Below, in pieces: positions 7,593 to 16,021 of a DNA stretch of 64,000 nucleotides (its first letter is position 1; the number at the start of each line of letters is the position of its first letter). Source of the DNA: Tautonia sociabilis (GTDB lineage: Bacteria > Planctomycetota > Planctomycetia > Isosphaerales > Isosphaeraceae); assembly GCF_003977685.1 (NCBI RefSeq), contig NZ_RYZH01000030.1, positions 1-64,000 of the forward strand, read 5' to 3'. The notes beneath the pieces are model-generated. The model was not told the DNA's origin. It searched no databases and saw only the letters and a list, made by a program, of their open reading frames with translations. The position numbers and the translations under genes were made by a program.

Positions 7593-8630
7593 TCACGGCC
7601 GGTCGCGGTAGAGGGCGACCAGCGCCGCGCCGATGGCCTGGGAGAGGTCCCCCAGCGTCGCCGGTACGATCCGCATGCTCGCCCGCTGGTTCGGGAAGAG
7701 GAAGGGATCGGCCGACTCTCGGACGATGCGTAGGTAGCGCTCGCGGAAGGCGTCGGTCGTGGCCTCGGGATCCATCAGGCCGCCGCCGATGACGAAATAA
7801 GAGGGGTCGAGCGCCATCGCCAGGTTGGCGACGTGCAGGCCGAGTGCCTTGGCCTGGAAGTCGAAGATTGACAGGGCCAGTTCGTCCCCGCGCTGGGCCA
7901 GGCCCCGGAGGGCGAAGGCGCGCTCCTTCATCGGCCGATCGGAGCGGGCGAGTTCGTGGTTGGGGTACTCCGCGAGCTTCGCCTCCAGCAGGCGAGGCAG
8001 ACCGGCGAGGGTTGTGTAGACCTCGATGCAGCCCCAGGTCCGGCCGCAGCCGCAGGGGTAGGCGGGCACGCCGAGCACCTGCAACGGGGCCGGCATGTGG
8101 CCGCCTTCCATGCCCGCCAGCGAGTCGCCGGTTAGGGGCAGGCCTCGGCCGTCGACGTAGGCGCAGCCCAGGCCCGAGCCGGGGGCGAGCATCACCACGC
8201 TGCCGGTCCCCGAGCCTCGGACGCGCTGCGCCTCGCCCACACCGCCGAGGTCGCCGTCGTTTCCCACGGTCACGGGAATCGGCCGGCCGGCCTTCGCGGA
8301 GAGGGCGTTTCGGTAATGCTCGTGCACGTTGAAGCCGGCGAAGCTTTCGGGGAGATTGGCCGAGCGGTCGAGCACGCCATACGAGCGGAACGGACCCGGG
8401 ATCGCCAGGCCGACTCCCCGGACCCGGTCCCAGCCGATCCCCTGCTCGCGCAGGAAGGCGTCGACCGCCTCCACCCAGCCGCGGACGACCGCCTCGGGAC
8501 CCTTCTGGGCGTTGGTCGGATGCTGGAGCAGCCGGGTGGAGACCGTGGTGCCGTCCTCCCAGACGGCCCCGACCTTGGAGGTGGTGGCGCCGCTGTCGGT
8601 GCCGATGTAAATGAATCGGGATTCGCTCAT
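7593..8630 (-). CDS. ROK-family sugar kinase-like protein
   Basis: 345 aa. The N-terminal phosphate loop is GTDSGATTSKVGAV. The ROK zinc and signature region is CGCGRTWGCIE near residue 190, preceded by GMEGGHMP (the ExGH-like substrate site), and a late glycine motif reads YFVIGGGLMDP. No N-terminal winged helix is present, so it is a kinase-type rather than a repressor-type ROK. Members phosphorylate glucose, fructose or amino sugars; the substrate cannot be read here. A sugar oxidoreductase gene lies 53 bases upstream on the same strand, pointing to a carbohydrate-use pair. Confidence 0.82.
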   Translation of the reverse strand: MSESRFIYIGTDSGATTSKVGAVWEDGTTVSTRLLQHPTNAQKGPEAVVRGWVEAVDAFLREQGIGWDRVRGVGLAIPGPFRSYGVLDRSANLPESFAGFNVHEHYRNALSAKAGRPIPVTVGNDGDLGGVGEAQRVRGSGTGSVVMLAPGSGLGCAYVDGRGLPLTGDSLAGMEGGHMPAPLQVLGVPAYPCGCGRTWGCIEVYTTLAGLPRLLEAKLAEYPNHELARSDRPMKERAFALRGLAQRGDELALSIFDFQAKALGLHVANLAMALDPSYFVIGGGLMDPEATTDAFRERYLRIVRESADPFLFPNQRASMRIVPATLGDLSQAIGAALVALYRDRP

Positions 8631-8683
8631 TGTTGGTTCCGATTGTCTTTTCGATGCGGTGTGCTGTGTCCGGGACGGCCTTC

Positions 8684-9781
8684 TCAGGGGGCCGGCGCGA
8701 CGGCCCGGTGCTCCGTCGCCGCGCGGAGAACAGCCTCGCAGAGGGCGATCGTGCCGAGGTTGTCCGCTCCGGAGATATCGGGTTCGGTGCCGTTCTCCAG
8801 GGCGATCATCAGTCCGGCCATCGGGCCGGCGAAGGCGTCGGGGAACCAGGCCTCCGGCCAGCGGGGGCGATGCCACTGGCTGTCGGCGACCGTGGAGTAG
8901 TCCATCGTACTCGGCACCCGGTCCGGCCAGCCCGGCCAGCCGATCGTCCCGAGGGCCGTCCCCCGGGTTCCCTCGAACCGCCACCGGATGCCGATGTCCG
9001 CCCCGCCCCCCTCGCGGGCCGGCCCGGTCCAGACGTCGTCCCAGGAGCAGGCCCGGGCGCCGTTGTCGTATTCGAGGATGTACAGGTTGATCCCGTCGGC
9101 GTGGGGGAACCGGGTTCTTGGGTCGGGCCGGGTGCTGGCGAGCACGCGATCCGGGTTGCCCAGCCAGTAGCGAAAGGTATCCAGGTGGTGGATGCTCATG
9201 ATGAACGTCGAGAGCGATCGCAGGCCCTCGGCCCAGGGCATCCAGTGGGGGATCGCCCGCATGTCGATCGTCGCCAGCACCGGGTCGCCGAGCTCCCCGC
9301 GATCGAGCAGGTGCTTCAGCGCCCGGACCGAGTGGTCGTACCGCATGTTCTGGTTGACTTGCAGGACGACCCCGGCACGTTGGCACTCGGAGACGATCTC
9401 GCGGGCTTGTTCGATCGTCATCGCCATCGGCTTCTGGGCGAGGATGCCCCTCGGCCGCTTCGGGTGGGCGAGGATCCGGCGCAGGATCTCCGGCTGGTCT
9501 TGCGGCGGGACAGCCACGTCCAGGATGTCCACGCCCCCGGCGTCGAGCATCGCCTCGACCGAGTCGAACACGCTCGGCACGCCCCGAAGCCGGGCAACCT
9601 CCTCGGCCGTCGATCGGGTCCGAGAGGTCAGGCCGACGACTCGGAATTCGGCGTCGGCATAGGCGACGAGGTGGCAATCCCGGACGATGAACCCCGAGCC
9701 GACAACGCCGATGCCGAACCGGTCGCGTTTTCCGGGCATCTCGGGCAAGTGCCCGAGCCCCTGCACGGTGTCGTCCCCCAT
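8684..9781 (-). CDS. Gfo/Idh/MocA-family oxidoreductase
   Basis: 365 aa. It has the N-terminal Rossmann motif GIGVVGSGFIVRDCH, the nucleotide-loop region DILDVAVPPQDQ, and the catalytic 'EKP' site in the form AQKP (ILAQKPMAMT). The C-terminal alpha/beta domain carries SIHHLDTFRYWLG, with the His/Asp expected in these sugar dehydrogenases. The substrate is unknown. The ATG at 9781 has a GGGGAG box; a second in-frame ATG lies 14 codons in. The first 154 bases overlap the end of the phosphatidyltransferase frame, which is unusual. Confidence 0.85.
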   Translation of the reverse strand: MGDDTVQGLGHLPEMPGKRDRFGIGVVGSGFIVRDCHLVAYADAEFRVVGLTSRTRSTAEEVARLRGVPSVFDSVEAMLDAGGVDILDVAVPPQDQPEILRRILAHPKRPRGILAQKPMAMTIEQAREIVSECQRAGVVLQVNQNMRYDHSVRALKHLLDRGELGDPVLATIDMRAIPHWMPWAEGLRSLSTFIMSIHHLDTFRYWLGNPDRVLASTRPDPRTRFPHADGINLYILEYDNGARACSWDDVWTGPAREGGGADIGIRWRFEGTRGTALGTIGWPGWPDRVPSTMDYSTVADSQWHRPRWPEAWFPDAFAGPMAGLMIALENGTEPDISGADNLGTIALCEAVLRAATEHRAVAPAP

Positions 9782-10698
9782 GAATGCTCCCCTTCGCCGA
9801 GGTGCTCGTCCCGGTCCCGGCCCGTCCGGTATCGTACCCGGATCCGACCGCCGAGGCATCCGTCGTCCGCCGTCGGATCCCCCCTCCCGATCGGTCGGAA
9901 CCAGCGGGCGAATTCCTCCTCGACGATCCCCCGGACGACGGTTCGGGCGATCCTCCCCGCCGCCAGGATCGGTGCGAGGGTCGCCATCGTCATCACGTAC
10001 CCCCGCCAGGCGATGCTCCAGGCCCCGCCATGGACGACCGCCAGCGCGGCCAGAGCGACGATTGCCAGCAGCACGGCGTGCGGCTCGCTCGCCTTGTAGC
10101 CCGGCCAGGTGAGCATCCCTCGGCCCCTCCTTGGCCACGGGGAGGGGGGGGCGGGCCGGCCCCCGGCGCCGCCGTCGACGCGGAAGGAGCCGGGAGCCCG
10201 CTTCAACGGCTGGAAAAAGGCCTTGTATCGGCAATCGTTCTGGAGGCTGAGAAACGTCCAGCCCATCGCGACGGCGAACCCCGCCGCCGCCCAGGAGAGC
10301 TCCCCCGTCCGGGCGGCGAGGCCGAAGCCGAGGGCGAAGCCGGTCGTCATCGTGGCCGCGTGATGCATCAAGTAATCGAGGTACACGCCGTTCACTCCGG
10401 CCGTCCCCCGCCACCGGGCGACCTGCCCGTCGACCCGGTCGAGCCAGAACGCGAGCAGCCCGAGGGCCGCCCCCGAGATGAACCCGGCCCGCGTCCCGAG
10501 GCCGATCGCCGCGGCCGAGGCCAGCGACGCCGCCAGGCTGGCCACCGTAAGCTGGTTCGCCGACAGCCCCAGCCGGATCGCGAGCCACGTCCCGAAGATC
10601 GCTGCCGGTCGGGCGAACCGCCGGGCGAGCCAGTTGCCGATGCGGGCATCTGGCCCCTGAAGCTCTCGGCGACGGAGCTCCTCAAGGGTCGGGCTCAT
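9628..10698 (-). CDS. CDP-alcohol phosphatidyltransferase family protein, 3' end overlapping the next gene
   Basis: 356 aa membrane protein of the class that joins CDP-alcohol donors to an acceptor. The signature D-x2-DG-x2-AR-x8-G-x3-D-x3-D appears as LDRVDGQVARWRG followed by GVYLDYLMHH, so the last Asp is His. Hydrophobic helices follow (TMTTGFALGFGLAA, HAVLLAIVALAALAVV and others). After about residue 270 the sequence loses membrane-protein character and runs 154 bases into the Gfo/Idh gene, ending in a low-complexity Ser/Pro tail. Loss of the native stop or a frameshift is likely. The start overlaps the GT-C gene stop (ATGA). Confidence 0.72.
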   Translation of the reverse strand: MSPTLEELRRRELQGPDARIGNWLARRFARPAAIFGTWLAIRLGLSANQLTVASLAASLASAAAIGLGTRAGFISGAALGLLAFWLDRVDGQVARWRGTAGVNGVYLDYLMHHAATMTTGFALGFGLAARTGELSWAAAGFAVAMGWTFLSLQNDCRYKAFFQPLKRAPGSFRVDGGAGGRPAPPSPWPRRGRGMLTWPGYKASEPHAVLLAIVALAALAVVHGGAWSIAWRGYVMTMATLAPILAAGRIARTVVRGIVEEEFARWFRPIGRGDPTADDGCLGGRIRVRYRTGRDRDEHLGEGEHSWGTTPCRGSGTCPRCPENATGSASALSARGSSSGIATSSPMPTPNSESSA

Positions 10699-12674
10699 CG
10701 AGGGGTCTCCCCGTCGTCGGCCAGGGCGATTGGGTCGTGGTCGCGCAGGTCGTAGAGGGCATACTGTCGGGTCACGCCGTCCGGGTCGGTGATCGACTCG
10801 GCGTAGAGGGGGACCCGGGCGTCCAGCCAGGGGGCGAGCAGGCGGCCAAGCTCGGGGTCGAACTCGACGGCGTCCGGCGGGTCGGGGGGGCAGAGGAGCA
10901 GATGGGTGAACCCGCGGTCGAGGAAGTGTTGCACGATCCGAGCCGGCGACTCGCCTCGCGTTCCCAGGCCGGTGCGGCGTCGGTGGGCCTTCTCCATCGT
11001 GTACGGGCGGGGGAGGTAGAAGCCCCGGTGGTCCTGGCCGACGATCCGGGCCGAGTCGGGCAGGTGGGCGTCGATCCAGCGGCCGACGCGGTAGGTCGGC
11101 TCTCTCCTCGCCAGGTAGTCCTCAGCCGATTCGAGGCCGATCGCCGCGGGCAGCCCGTGCCGGGCCCGGGAGACGGCGATGGCCGCCTCGAACGTAAGCA
11201 TCAGCACGACCCCGGCCAGGAGCAGCCTCGGCGCGATCCCCCGCCGGTCGTGCCAGTCGGCCGCGAGCCAGGCGACGGCGACGGCCATCGGCCCGACGGC
11301 CGGCAGCACGAACCGCATGCTCTGGCGCTGGGTCAGACAGAGCGACAGGAAGGCGTAGCCCACCGCCACGATCGCCGCCAGCCGGGCTGGCGGCCAACGC
11401 AGCAGCAGGGCCGGCAGGAACAGGAGGAACGCCGGGCCGAACTGGTGGGCGAAGCTGTCGAAGCGGCCCGGATCCAGGGTCATCGGCCCGATCGCCGTCA
11501 GGACGTTCCAGGGGGTCGGGGCCATCGGCCTCTTGTCGGGCGTCAGGACCACGTCGAGCCCGCTGCCGAACGTCTCCCGGAAGAACGGGTGGACGGGATT
11601 CCCGGTGAACAGGGACGCGCGGAGATACCAGCAGCCGCCGACGAGCAGGGCGACCGCGCCGAACGCGGCCGAGCCGCGGATCGCCGCGCCCCAACCGATC
11701 CGAGTCGACCCGCCGGCGAGCACCATGCCGAGGCCGATCACCCCCGCCCACACCAGCGCCGGGTACTTCACCCCCATCGCCAGCCCGGCGAGGATGCCGA
11801 CCAGGGCCGAGGCGGGGATCGAAGGCCGGTCGAGCCAGCGGCACCAGGCCACCAGCGCCGCCGAGGAGAACGCCGCCAGCGCCACGTCATTCAGCGGGGC
11901 TCCCATGCCGTTGGACACCGCCGGCACCCCGAGGGCGATCGTCGCCGCCCATCGCGACCGCCTCCCGAGCATGGGCCTGGCCAGCGCCGCCACGTTCAGC
12001 GCGAACACCACGCCGAGCGCCCACTGGATCAGCCGGCAGGAGACCGGCCCCCGGAAGGCCAGGGCGACGCCGTAGAGCAGCTCCGTGACCAGCGGGTAGA
12101 CCGTCTCGTGCAGGTCCGGATCGAAGCCGGCCGAGCCCGACCACAGGAACAGCTTTGGCACCTGGAGGTGGTAGCAGAGGGCGTCGCCGTCGGTGGGAGG
12201 GGCCATCGCGGTGAGCAGCGAGCCAAGGAGGATCGCGGCGAGGGCGGCGTCGAAGGCCAGCCGGAGCGAGGACCGGGGCGTCGACCTCTCGTCCGAGGAG
12301 GCGGCCGGGGGGAGGCTCGGGGGCTCGGCGAGGGCCCTCTCCTCCCGACCCTCCCCCCGCTCCCGATCTCGGGGAGAGGGAGGAGGAGAGCCGTCAGAGG
12401 GAGCGCCTCGGCGGGGGAGGAGGCGGACGATCGCAGCCGGGCGGATCGAGGCTAGCACGCCGAGGAGCAAGACGGCCAGCAGGCCGGGTCGGCCGAGCCA
12501 GCCGAACTGGCCCAGCCCCAGCGCCGAAAGCGACAGAGCACCCAGCCCCAGCGGGATCGCCAGGCCAAGGGCGTCGGCGAAGTGGGGGGGAGGGGGGCCG
12601 AGGCGTCGGAGGACGGCAAGGCCGACAACCGTCGACCAACAGACCAGCAGGGAGACAAAGGTGAGGTCAAGCAT
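10695..12674 (-). CDS. multi-pass GT-C/ArnT-like membrane glycosyltransferase candidate
   Basis: 659 aa with about a dozen hydrophobic helices and a soluble C-terminal part of roughly 150 residues. The first large external loop contains PPTDGDALCYHLQVPKLF, which places an Asp where GT-C enzymes (GT39/GT83-like) keep their catalytic acidic residue. A low-complexity charged stretch (about residues 93-130, PRDRERGEGREERA) interrupts the N-terminal helices and is probably a cytoplasmic loop. By family, it would move a sugar from a polyprenyl-phosphate donor to an envelope acceptor. Flippase, methyltransferase and CDP-alcohol transferase neighbours fit a surface-polymer pathway. The substrate is unknown. 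Confidence 0.6.
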   Translation of the reverse strand: MLDLTFVSLLVCWSTVVGLAVLRRLGPPPPHFADALGLAIPLGLGALSLSALGLGQFGWLGRPGLLAVLLLGVLASIRPAAIVRLLPRRGAPSDGSPPPSPRDRERGEGREERALAEPPSLPPAASSDERSTPRSSLRLAFDAALAAILLGSLLTAMAPPTDGDALCYHLQVPKLFLWSGSAGFDPDLHETVYPLVTELLYGVALAFRGPVSCRLIQWALGVVFALNVAALARPMLGRRSRWAATIALGVPAVSNGMGAPLNDVALAAFSSAALVAWCRWLDRPSIPASALVGILAGLAMGVKYPALVWAGVIGLGMVLAGGSTRIGWGAAIRGSAAFGAVALLVGGCWYLRASLFTGNPVHPFFRETFGSGLDVVLTPDKRPMAPTPWNVLTAIGPMTLDPGRFDSFAHQFGPAFLLFLPALLLRWPPARLAAIVAVGYAFLSLCLTQRQSMRFVLPAVGPMAVAVAWLAADWHDRRGIAPRLLLAGVVLMLTFEAAIAVSRARHGLPAAIGLESAEDYLARREPTYRVGRWIDAHLPDSARIVGQDHRGFYLPRPYTMEKAHRRRTGLGTRGESPARIVQHFLDRGFTHLLLCPPDPPDAVEFDPELGRLLAPWLDARVPLYAESITDPDGVTRQYALYDLRDHDPIALADDGETPR

Positions 12675-12722
12675 CCGTGCGTTCCTCGGTGTCGATCCGT
12701 CGATGGCCGGATCCGGCCGCGA

Positions 12723-14294
12723 TCAGGCGGCTGATGCGGGCGGCCGGGCCCGGCTGACCAGGCCCCCCCAGCCGTGGGCTCGTCCCCAGAGGAGCATCGC
12801 CGGCAGTCCCCAGGCGGCGAGGAGGGACACCCGGAGGGCGAATTCCCGCCAGGCCGGTCCGGGGATCGGCGCGTGGGCCGCCAGCAGGGCGCCAGCGGCG
12901 AACCAGGAGACGGGCAGGAGCAGCCTCGCCTGGTGGGAGAGCCAGCCCCGGGCCCCCAGCCCGCCGCCGAGGGCCGCGGCGGCGGTGACGAGGTAGACGG
13001 CCGCATACCCGAGCGTCATCCCCCAGGAAACGCCGACGATCCCCGCCCGGGTCGCTCCGATCGCCCCGGCCAGGGCGGCGATCGCCAGGCCAGGCAGCGT
13101 GGCCAGCGCCAGGCGATAGGGGCGGTCGACGGCGATCATCGCTTCCCGGCTCGGCAGGGCCAGGCCCAGCAGCAAGGTGCCCGGCAGCAGGGGGCGGAGG
13201 GCCTCCAGTCCAGGGGCGTATCGGGGGATGAGCAGGCCCAGAAACGTCGGCGCCGCGACGTAGGCCACGGCGCTGCCGGCGGCCAGCGGAGCGGCCATCG
13301 CCTCGACGACCCGGCTGGCCTGCGAGGCCACCGCCACCGGGTCGCTCGTCCTCCCGAGGGTCGTCTGGAAGTACGGGTACATCACCGAGGCGATCCGGCC
13401 GGCCAGGTCGAGCGTCCAGCCGGTGCCCATCAGCGCGATCGCGTAATAGCCGGCCGCCTCGGCGCCGTTGGGGGCGAGCGACAGGATGAGCACGCGATCG
13501 AGGCTCAGCAGGCCGGCGAAGGCGGCCGAGTTGGCCAGGATCGGCAGGCCGGTGCGCAGCAGCCGCAGGACGATTGGCCCGTCCCAGGCCAGGCCCAGCC
13601 GCATCGGGTGCCGGGCGTGGAGGTAGGCGATGTTGAAGAGGCTCAGCAGGCCGATCGCCGCCAGCAGGCCCCACAGGCCGGCCAGCCAGAGGCCCAGGGC
13701 GACCATCGCGGCGAAGAGGGCCGCGTCGACGATCGCCAGTTCCGTCGTCAGGGCGAAGCGGCGATGGGCCCGGTGCAGGGCGATGAGGAAATCCTGATAC
13801 CGCTTGATGAGCACAAGCAGGGCGATGGCGGCCAGGCCGCCGCTCCAGGTCAGGTCGGCGGCCGAGGCCTCCGGTCCGGTCGGCCATCGCCACCAGGCCA
13901 GCGCCAGGAGGCCGAGGGCGTAGAGGGCTGCGCCGGCGGAGCACGCGGCGAAGGCGACGTCGGCCACTCGCCTCGCCTCGGCTCCCTTCCCGGAGGCCAG
14001 CAGGACCGGGATCTCCTGGACGGCTCCCCGTCCGATCCCCAGGCTCGCGCGGTTGGCGTGGTCCAGGGTCAGGCGGAGGCCGGAGTAGATGCCGTGCTGG
14101 GCGGGGTCGAGCCCCCACTTCATCGCCAGGGCCGTCAGGGTGCCCAGCGCCCGCTCGAGCTGGCCGCCGACGGCGACGATCAGGCTGTCCCGCAGGGCTC
14201 GCTTCCCCTCGGCCGAGGAGGGCACGTCGGGGGAGGCGACGGCCTCGGGCCGGGCGGTGGCGACGGTGGGAGGGGGGAGGGGGGTGGCGGTCAC
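12723..14294 (-). CDS. Wzx-type oligosaccharide flippase
   Basis: 523 aa, GTG start, with 12-14 hydrophobic segments across residues 40-510, matching the MOP-superfamily polysaccharide flippase length and layout. The early RDSLIVAVGGQLERALGTLT and the DRVLILSLAPNGAEAAGYYAI stretch are typical of Wzx-like exporters (a 'G-x-Y' motif after a helix break). The first 35 residues are a Pro/Thr-rich soluble leader. It would flip undecaprenol-linked glycans across the inner membrane. It lies 48 bases after the GT-C protein's start and 36 bases from the methyltransferase stop, so all are probably one operon. Confidence 0.78.
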   Translation of the reverse strand: MTATPLPPPTVATARPEAVASPDVPSSAEGKRALRDSLIVAVGGQLERALGTLTALAMKWGLDPAQHGIYSGLRLTLDHANRASLGIGRGAVQEIPVLLASGKGAEARRVADVAFAACSAGAALYALGLLALAWWRWPTGPEASAADLTWSGGLAAIALLVLIKRYQDFLIALHRAHRRFALTTELAIVDAALFAAMVALGLWLAGLWGLLAAIGLLSLFNIAYLHARHPMRLGLAWDGPIVLRLLRTGLPILANSAAFAGLLSLDRVLILSLAPNGAEAAGYYAIALMGTGWTLDLAGRIASVMYPYFQTTLGRTSDPVAVASQASRVVEAMAAPLAAGSAVAYVAAPTFLGLLIPRYAPGLEALRPLLPGTLLLGLALPSREAMIAVDRPYRLALATLPGLAIAALAGAIGATRAGIVGVSWGMTLGYAAVYLVTAAAALGGGLGARGWLSHQARLLLPVSWFAAGALLAAHAPIPGPAWREFALRVSLLAAWGLPAMLLWGRAHGWGGLVSRARPPASAA

Positions 14295-14330
14295 GGGGGC
14301 ACCGATCGGCTCGTCGGGGGGCAGTGCCGC

Positions 14331-15047
14331 TCAGAGGGCGGCCACGCAGAACTGCGACCGGGCGATCTCGTCGGCCGAGCCGACGGGGATCGGGCCGCAT
14401 TCGGCCAGTCGGATCCCGGCGCCCCGGTACCAGGCCGCCGTGTCGTAGCCGAACCGATTGTACGATTCGTCCGTGTCCTCGTTGTGCGCCACCCAGCGGC
14501 GGGCGACCCGGATCGCCTCGAGCCGGATCCGCTCGGCGACCTCGGGGGCATTGTGGAGAATGACCGCCGAGGTGAGCACCAGATCGAATGAGGAATCGGG
14601 GAACGGGAGCCGCTGGCCGTCGCCGAGACAGAGGGAGACACCGCCGAGGCCGTCGAGGTGGCGCCGGGCGAAGGCCAACTGGGTCGGGCTGAAGTCCAGC
14701 CCGAACAGGGGCACGCCGGGGAGCCGGGCGTCCAGCTCCCGGAGCTGCTTGCCGTAGCCGCAGCCGATCTCCAGCACGGAGGCCGGCGCGTAGCGGGCGA
14801 TCCGCTCGGCGAGCCATCGGGCGCGGTCGGAGCGGGAAGGTTGCCCCTCCTGTTCCCGAAAATAATCATCCCCGCCGCGTAGGGTCCAATAGACGCGGGG
14901 GTTTCGGTAGAGTATCCGTCTCTTCCAGGAGGGCCAGCGTCCGAGGCACCGGCGGAGGGCCTTGTGCCAGACGTACCTTGGGCCTCCGCGCCGCCAGGCG
15001 GCGACGGCCCTCGCGGGGAGTGGAGGGAGGGAATCGATCCGGGTCAC
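14331..15047 (-). CDS. class I SAM-dependent methyltransferase
   Basis: 238 aa. The SAM-binding motif I is VLEIGCGYGKQLREL at about residues 95-109, the acidic end of strand 2 is PLFGLDFSPTQL, and the motif II/III region is FDLVLTSAVILHNAPE. The N-terminal about 90 residues are basic and aromatic-rich (RGGPRYVWHKALRRCLGRW), perhaps for membrane or acceptor contact. First gene of the minus-strand polymer cluster, with a GTG start. It probably methylates a glycan or a lipid-linked intermediate, but the substrate is not evident. Confidence 0.8.
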   Translation of the reverse strand: MTRIDSLPPLPARAVAAWRRGGPRYVWHKALRRCLGRWPSWKRRILYRNPRVYWTLRGGDDYFREQEGQPSRSDRARWLAERIARYAPASVLEIGCGYGKQLRELDARLPGVPLFGLDFSPTQLAFARRHLDGLGGVSLCLGDGQRLPFPDSSFDLVLTSAVILHNAPEVAERIRLEAIRVARRWVAHNEDTDESYNRFGYDTAAWYRGAGIRLAECGPIPVGSADEIARSQFCVAAL

Positions 15048-15252
15048 CTCGGGCCTCCAGGGCGATCGAGGGTGAGAGCCAACCGGCCGTGCCCGACGGC
15101 CGGCGCTCGGGCCAAGGCGGGGGGAGTGCCCCCGTCGGCGTGGCGAGTGTAGGGGCAGGGACGAGGTGGGTCAAGCCGAGGCGGGTCGTCCGCGGGGACC
15201 CGGCCGCTCGGTGTCGGTTGATGTCGCGAGTCGTCGGATTTCTCGGTTTCTC

Positions 15253-15258
15253 TATAAT
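15253..15258 (+). promoter_or_regulatory. candidate -10 box for the DUF2617 gene
   Basis: A perfect TATAAT in an A+T-rich pocket, 60 bases before the ATG at 15319. The hexamer 17 bases upstream (GTCGTC) is a weak -35. Confidence 0.45.
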
Positions 15259-15318
15259 GTCCTCGAAGCCCGGCGCCGGGCGACCATCAGGGACGATCGA
15301 TGAAGGGAGGACGTCGGG

Positions 15319-15876
15319 ATGGGCGTCAGCTACGGTCGGTCGAAGGTCGTCGATGTGTCGTTCCAAGTCTTTGCGCGGGCGATCCACCCGGATTTCTTCG
15401 CCGTGAGGGGCCACCGCCGGATCTCCCGGCCAGCCTGGGAGGCCGACCTCCGCATCATCGAGGGTGGGCACGCGATCACCTGGTCCAGCGGCCCCATCAG
15501 GCTCACCGAGGTCCTCTGCGGCCCGGAAACGCCGCTGCCGGACGACGGCCAGCTCCTGCGCGAGTCGGTGCGGCACGAGCGCTCGGCCACCCTCCGGCGG
15601 GGGGCCACCGTCGAGTATCAGACCTGCTTCGACGCCGAGCGGCTCGACGGCGAGGTCTTCCGCCACCTCTGCGACGAGCTGGCGCTGGACGCCTCCAAGG
15701 GGCTCTACCATCGCTTCTCCCCCCCCAACCGGCTGGCCCCCTCCCCCGTGAGCTTCATCCGGATCGACTCCCGATTCAACGGCCTGTCCGTCCAGGCCTT
15801 CCACACCTTCCCAGATGACCGCTCGATCGTGCGCACCCAGTCGCTCTTCGAGGTGCTCGACCTCCGTCGCGACTGA
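15319..15876 (+). CDS. DUF2617-family protein
   Basis: 185 aa soluble protein. The sequence pattern (FQVFARAIHPDFFAV, RISRPAWEADLRIIEGGHAI, SFIRIDSRFNGLSVQAFHTF) matches the DUF2617 family, found mainly in planctomycetes and actinobacteria. Function is unknown to me. No signal peptide, Cys cluster or nucleotide motif is present. It stands 145 bases ahead of hemE on the same strand, so cotranscription with heme synthesis is possible but not shown. Confidence 0.7.
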   Translation: MGVSYGRSKVVDVSFQVFARAIHPDFFAVRGHRRISRPAWEADLRIIEGGHAITWSSGPIRLTEVLCGPETPLPDDGQLLRESVRHERSATLRRGATVEYQTCFDAERLDGEVFRHLCDELALDASKGLYHRFSPPNRLAPSPVSFIRIDSRFNGLSVQAFHTFPDDRSIVRTQSLFEVLDLRRD

Positions 15877-16021
15877 TCCCGAGGGAGGATCCCCCGGCGA
15901 TCCCGCACCGGGATGGAGGTTGCTGGACGTCCCGGCAACCTTGCGCGCACAATGGGCAGGCCCCGCGGAGTCCGGCCCCGCCGGAGCGGGCGTCGAGGAA
16001 CATCGACAGGAACGCTCGCTC

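Noticed and set aside
7593..9677. Possible long fusion of the ROK frame with an upstream extension
   Set aside because: The extension is Arg/Pro-rich and overlaps the Gfo/Idh gene in another frame; the ROK protein starts cleanly at 8630.
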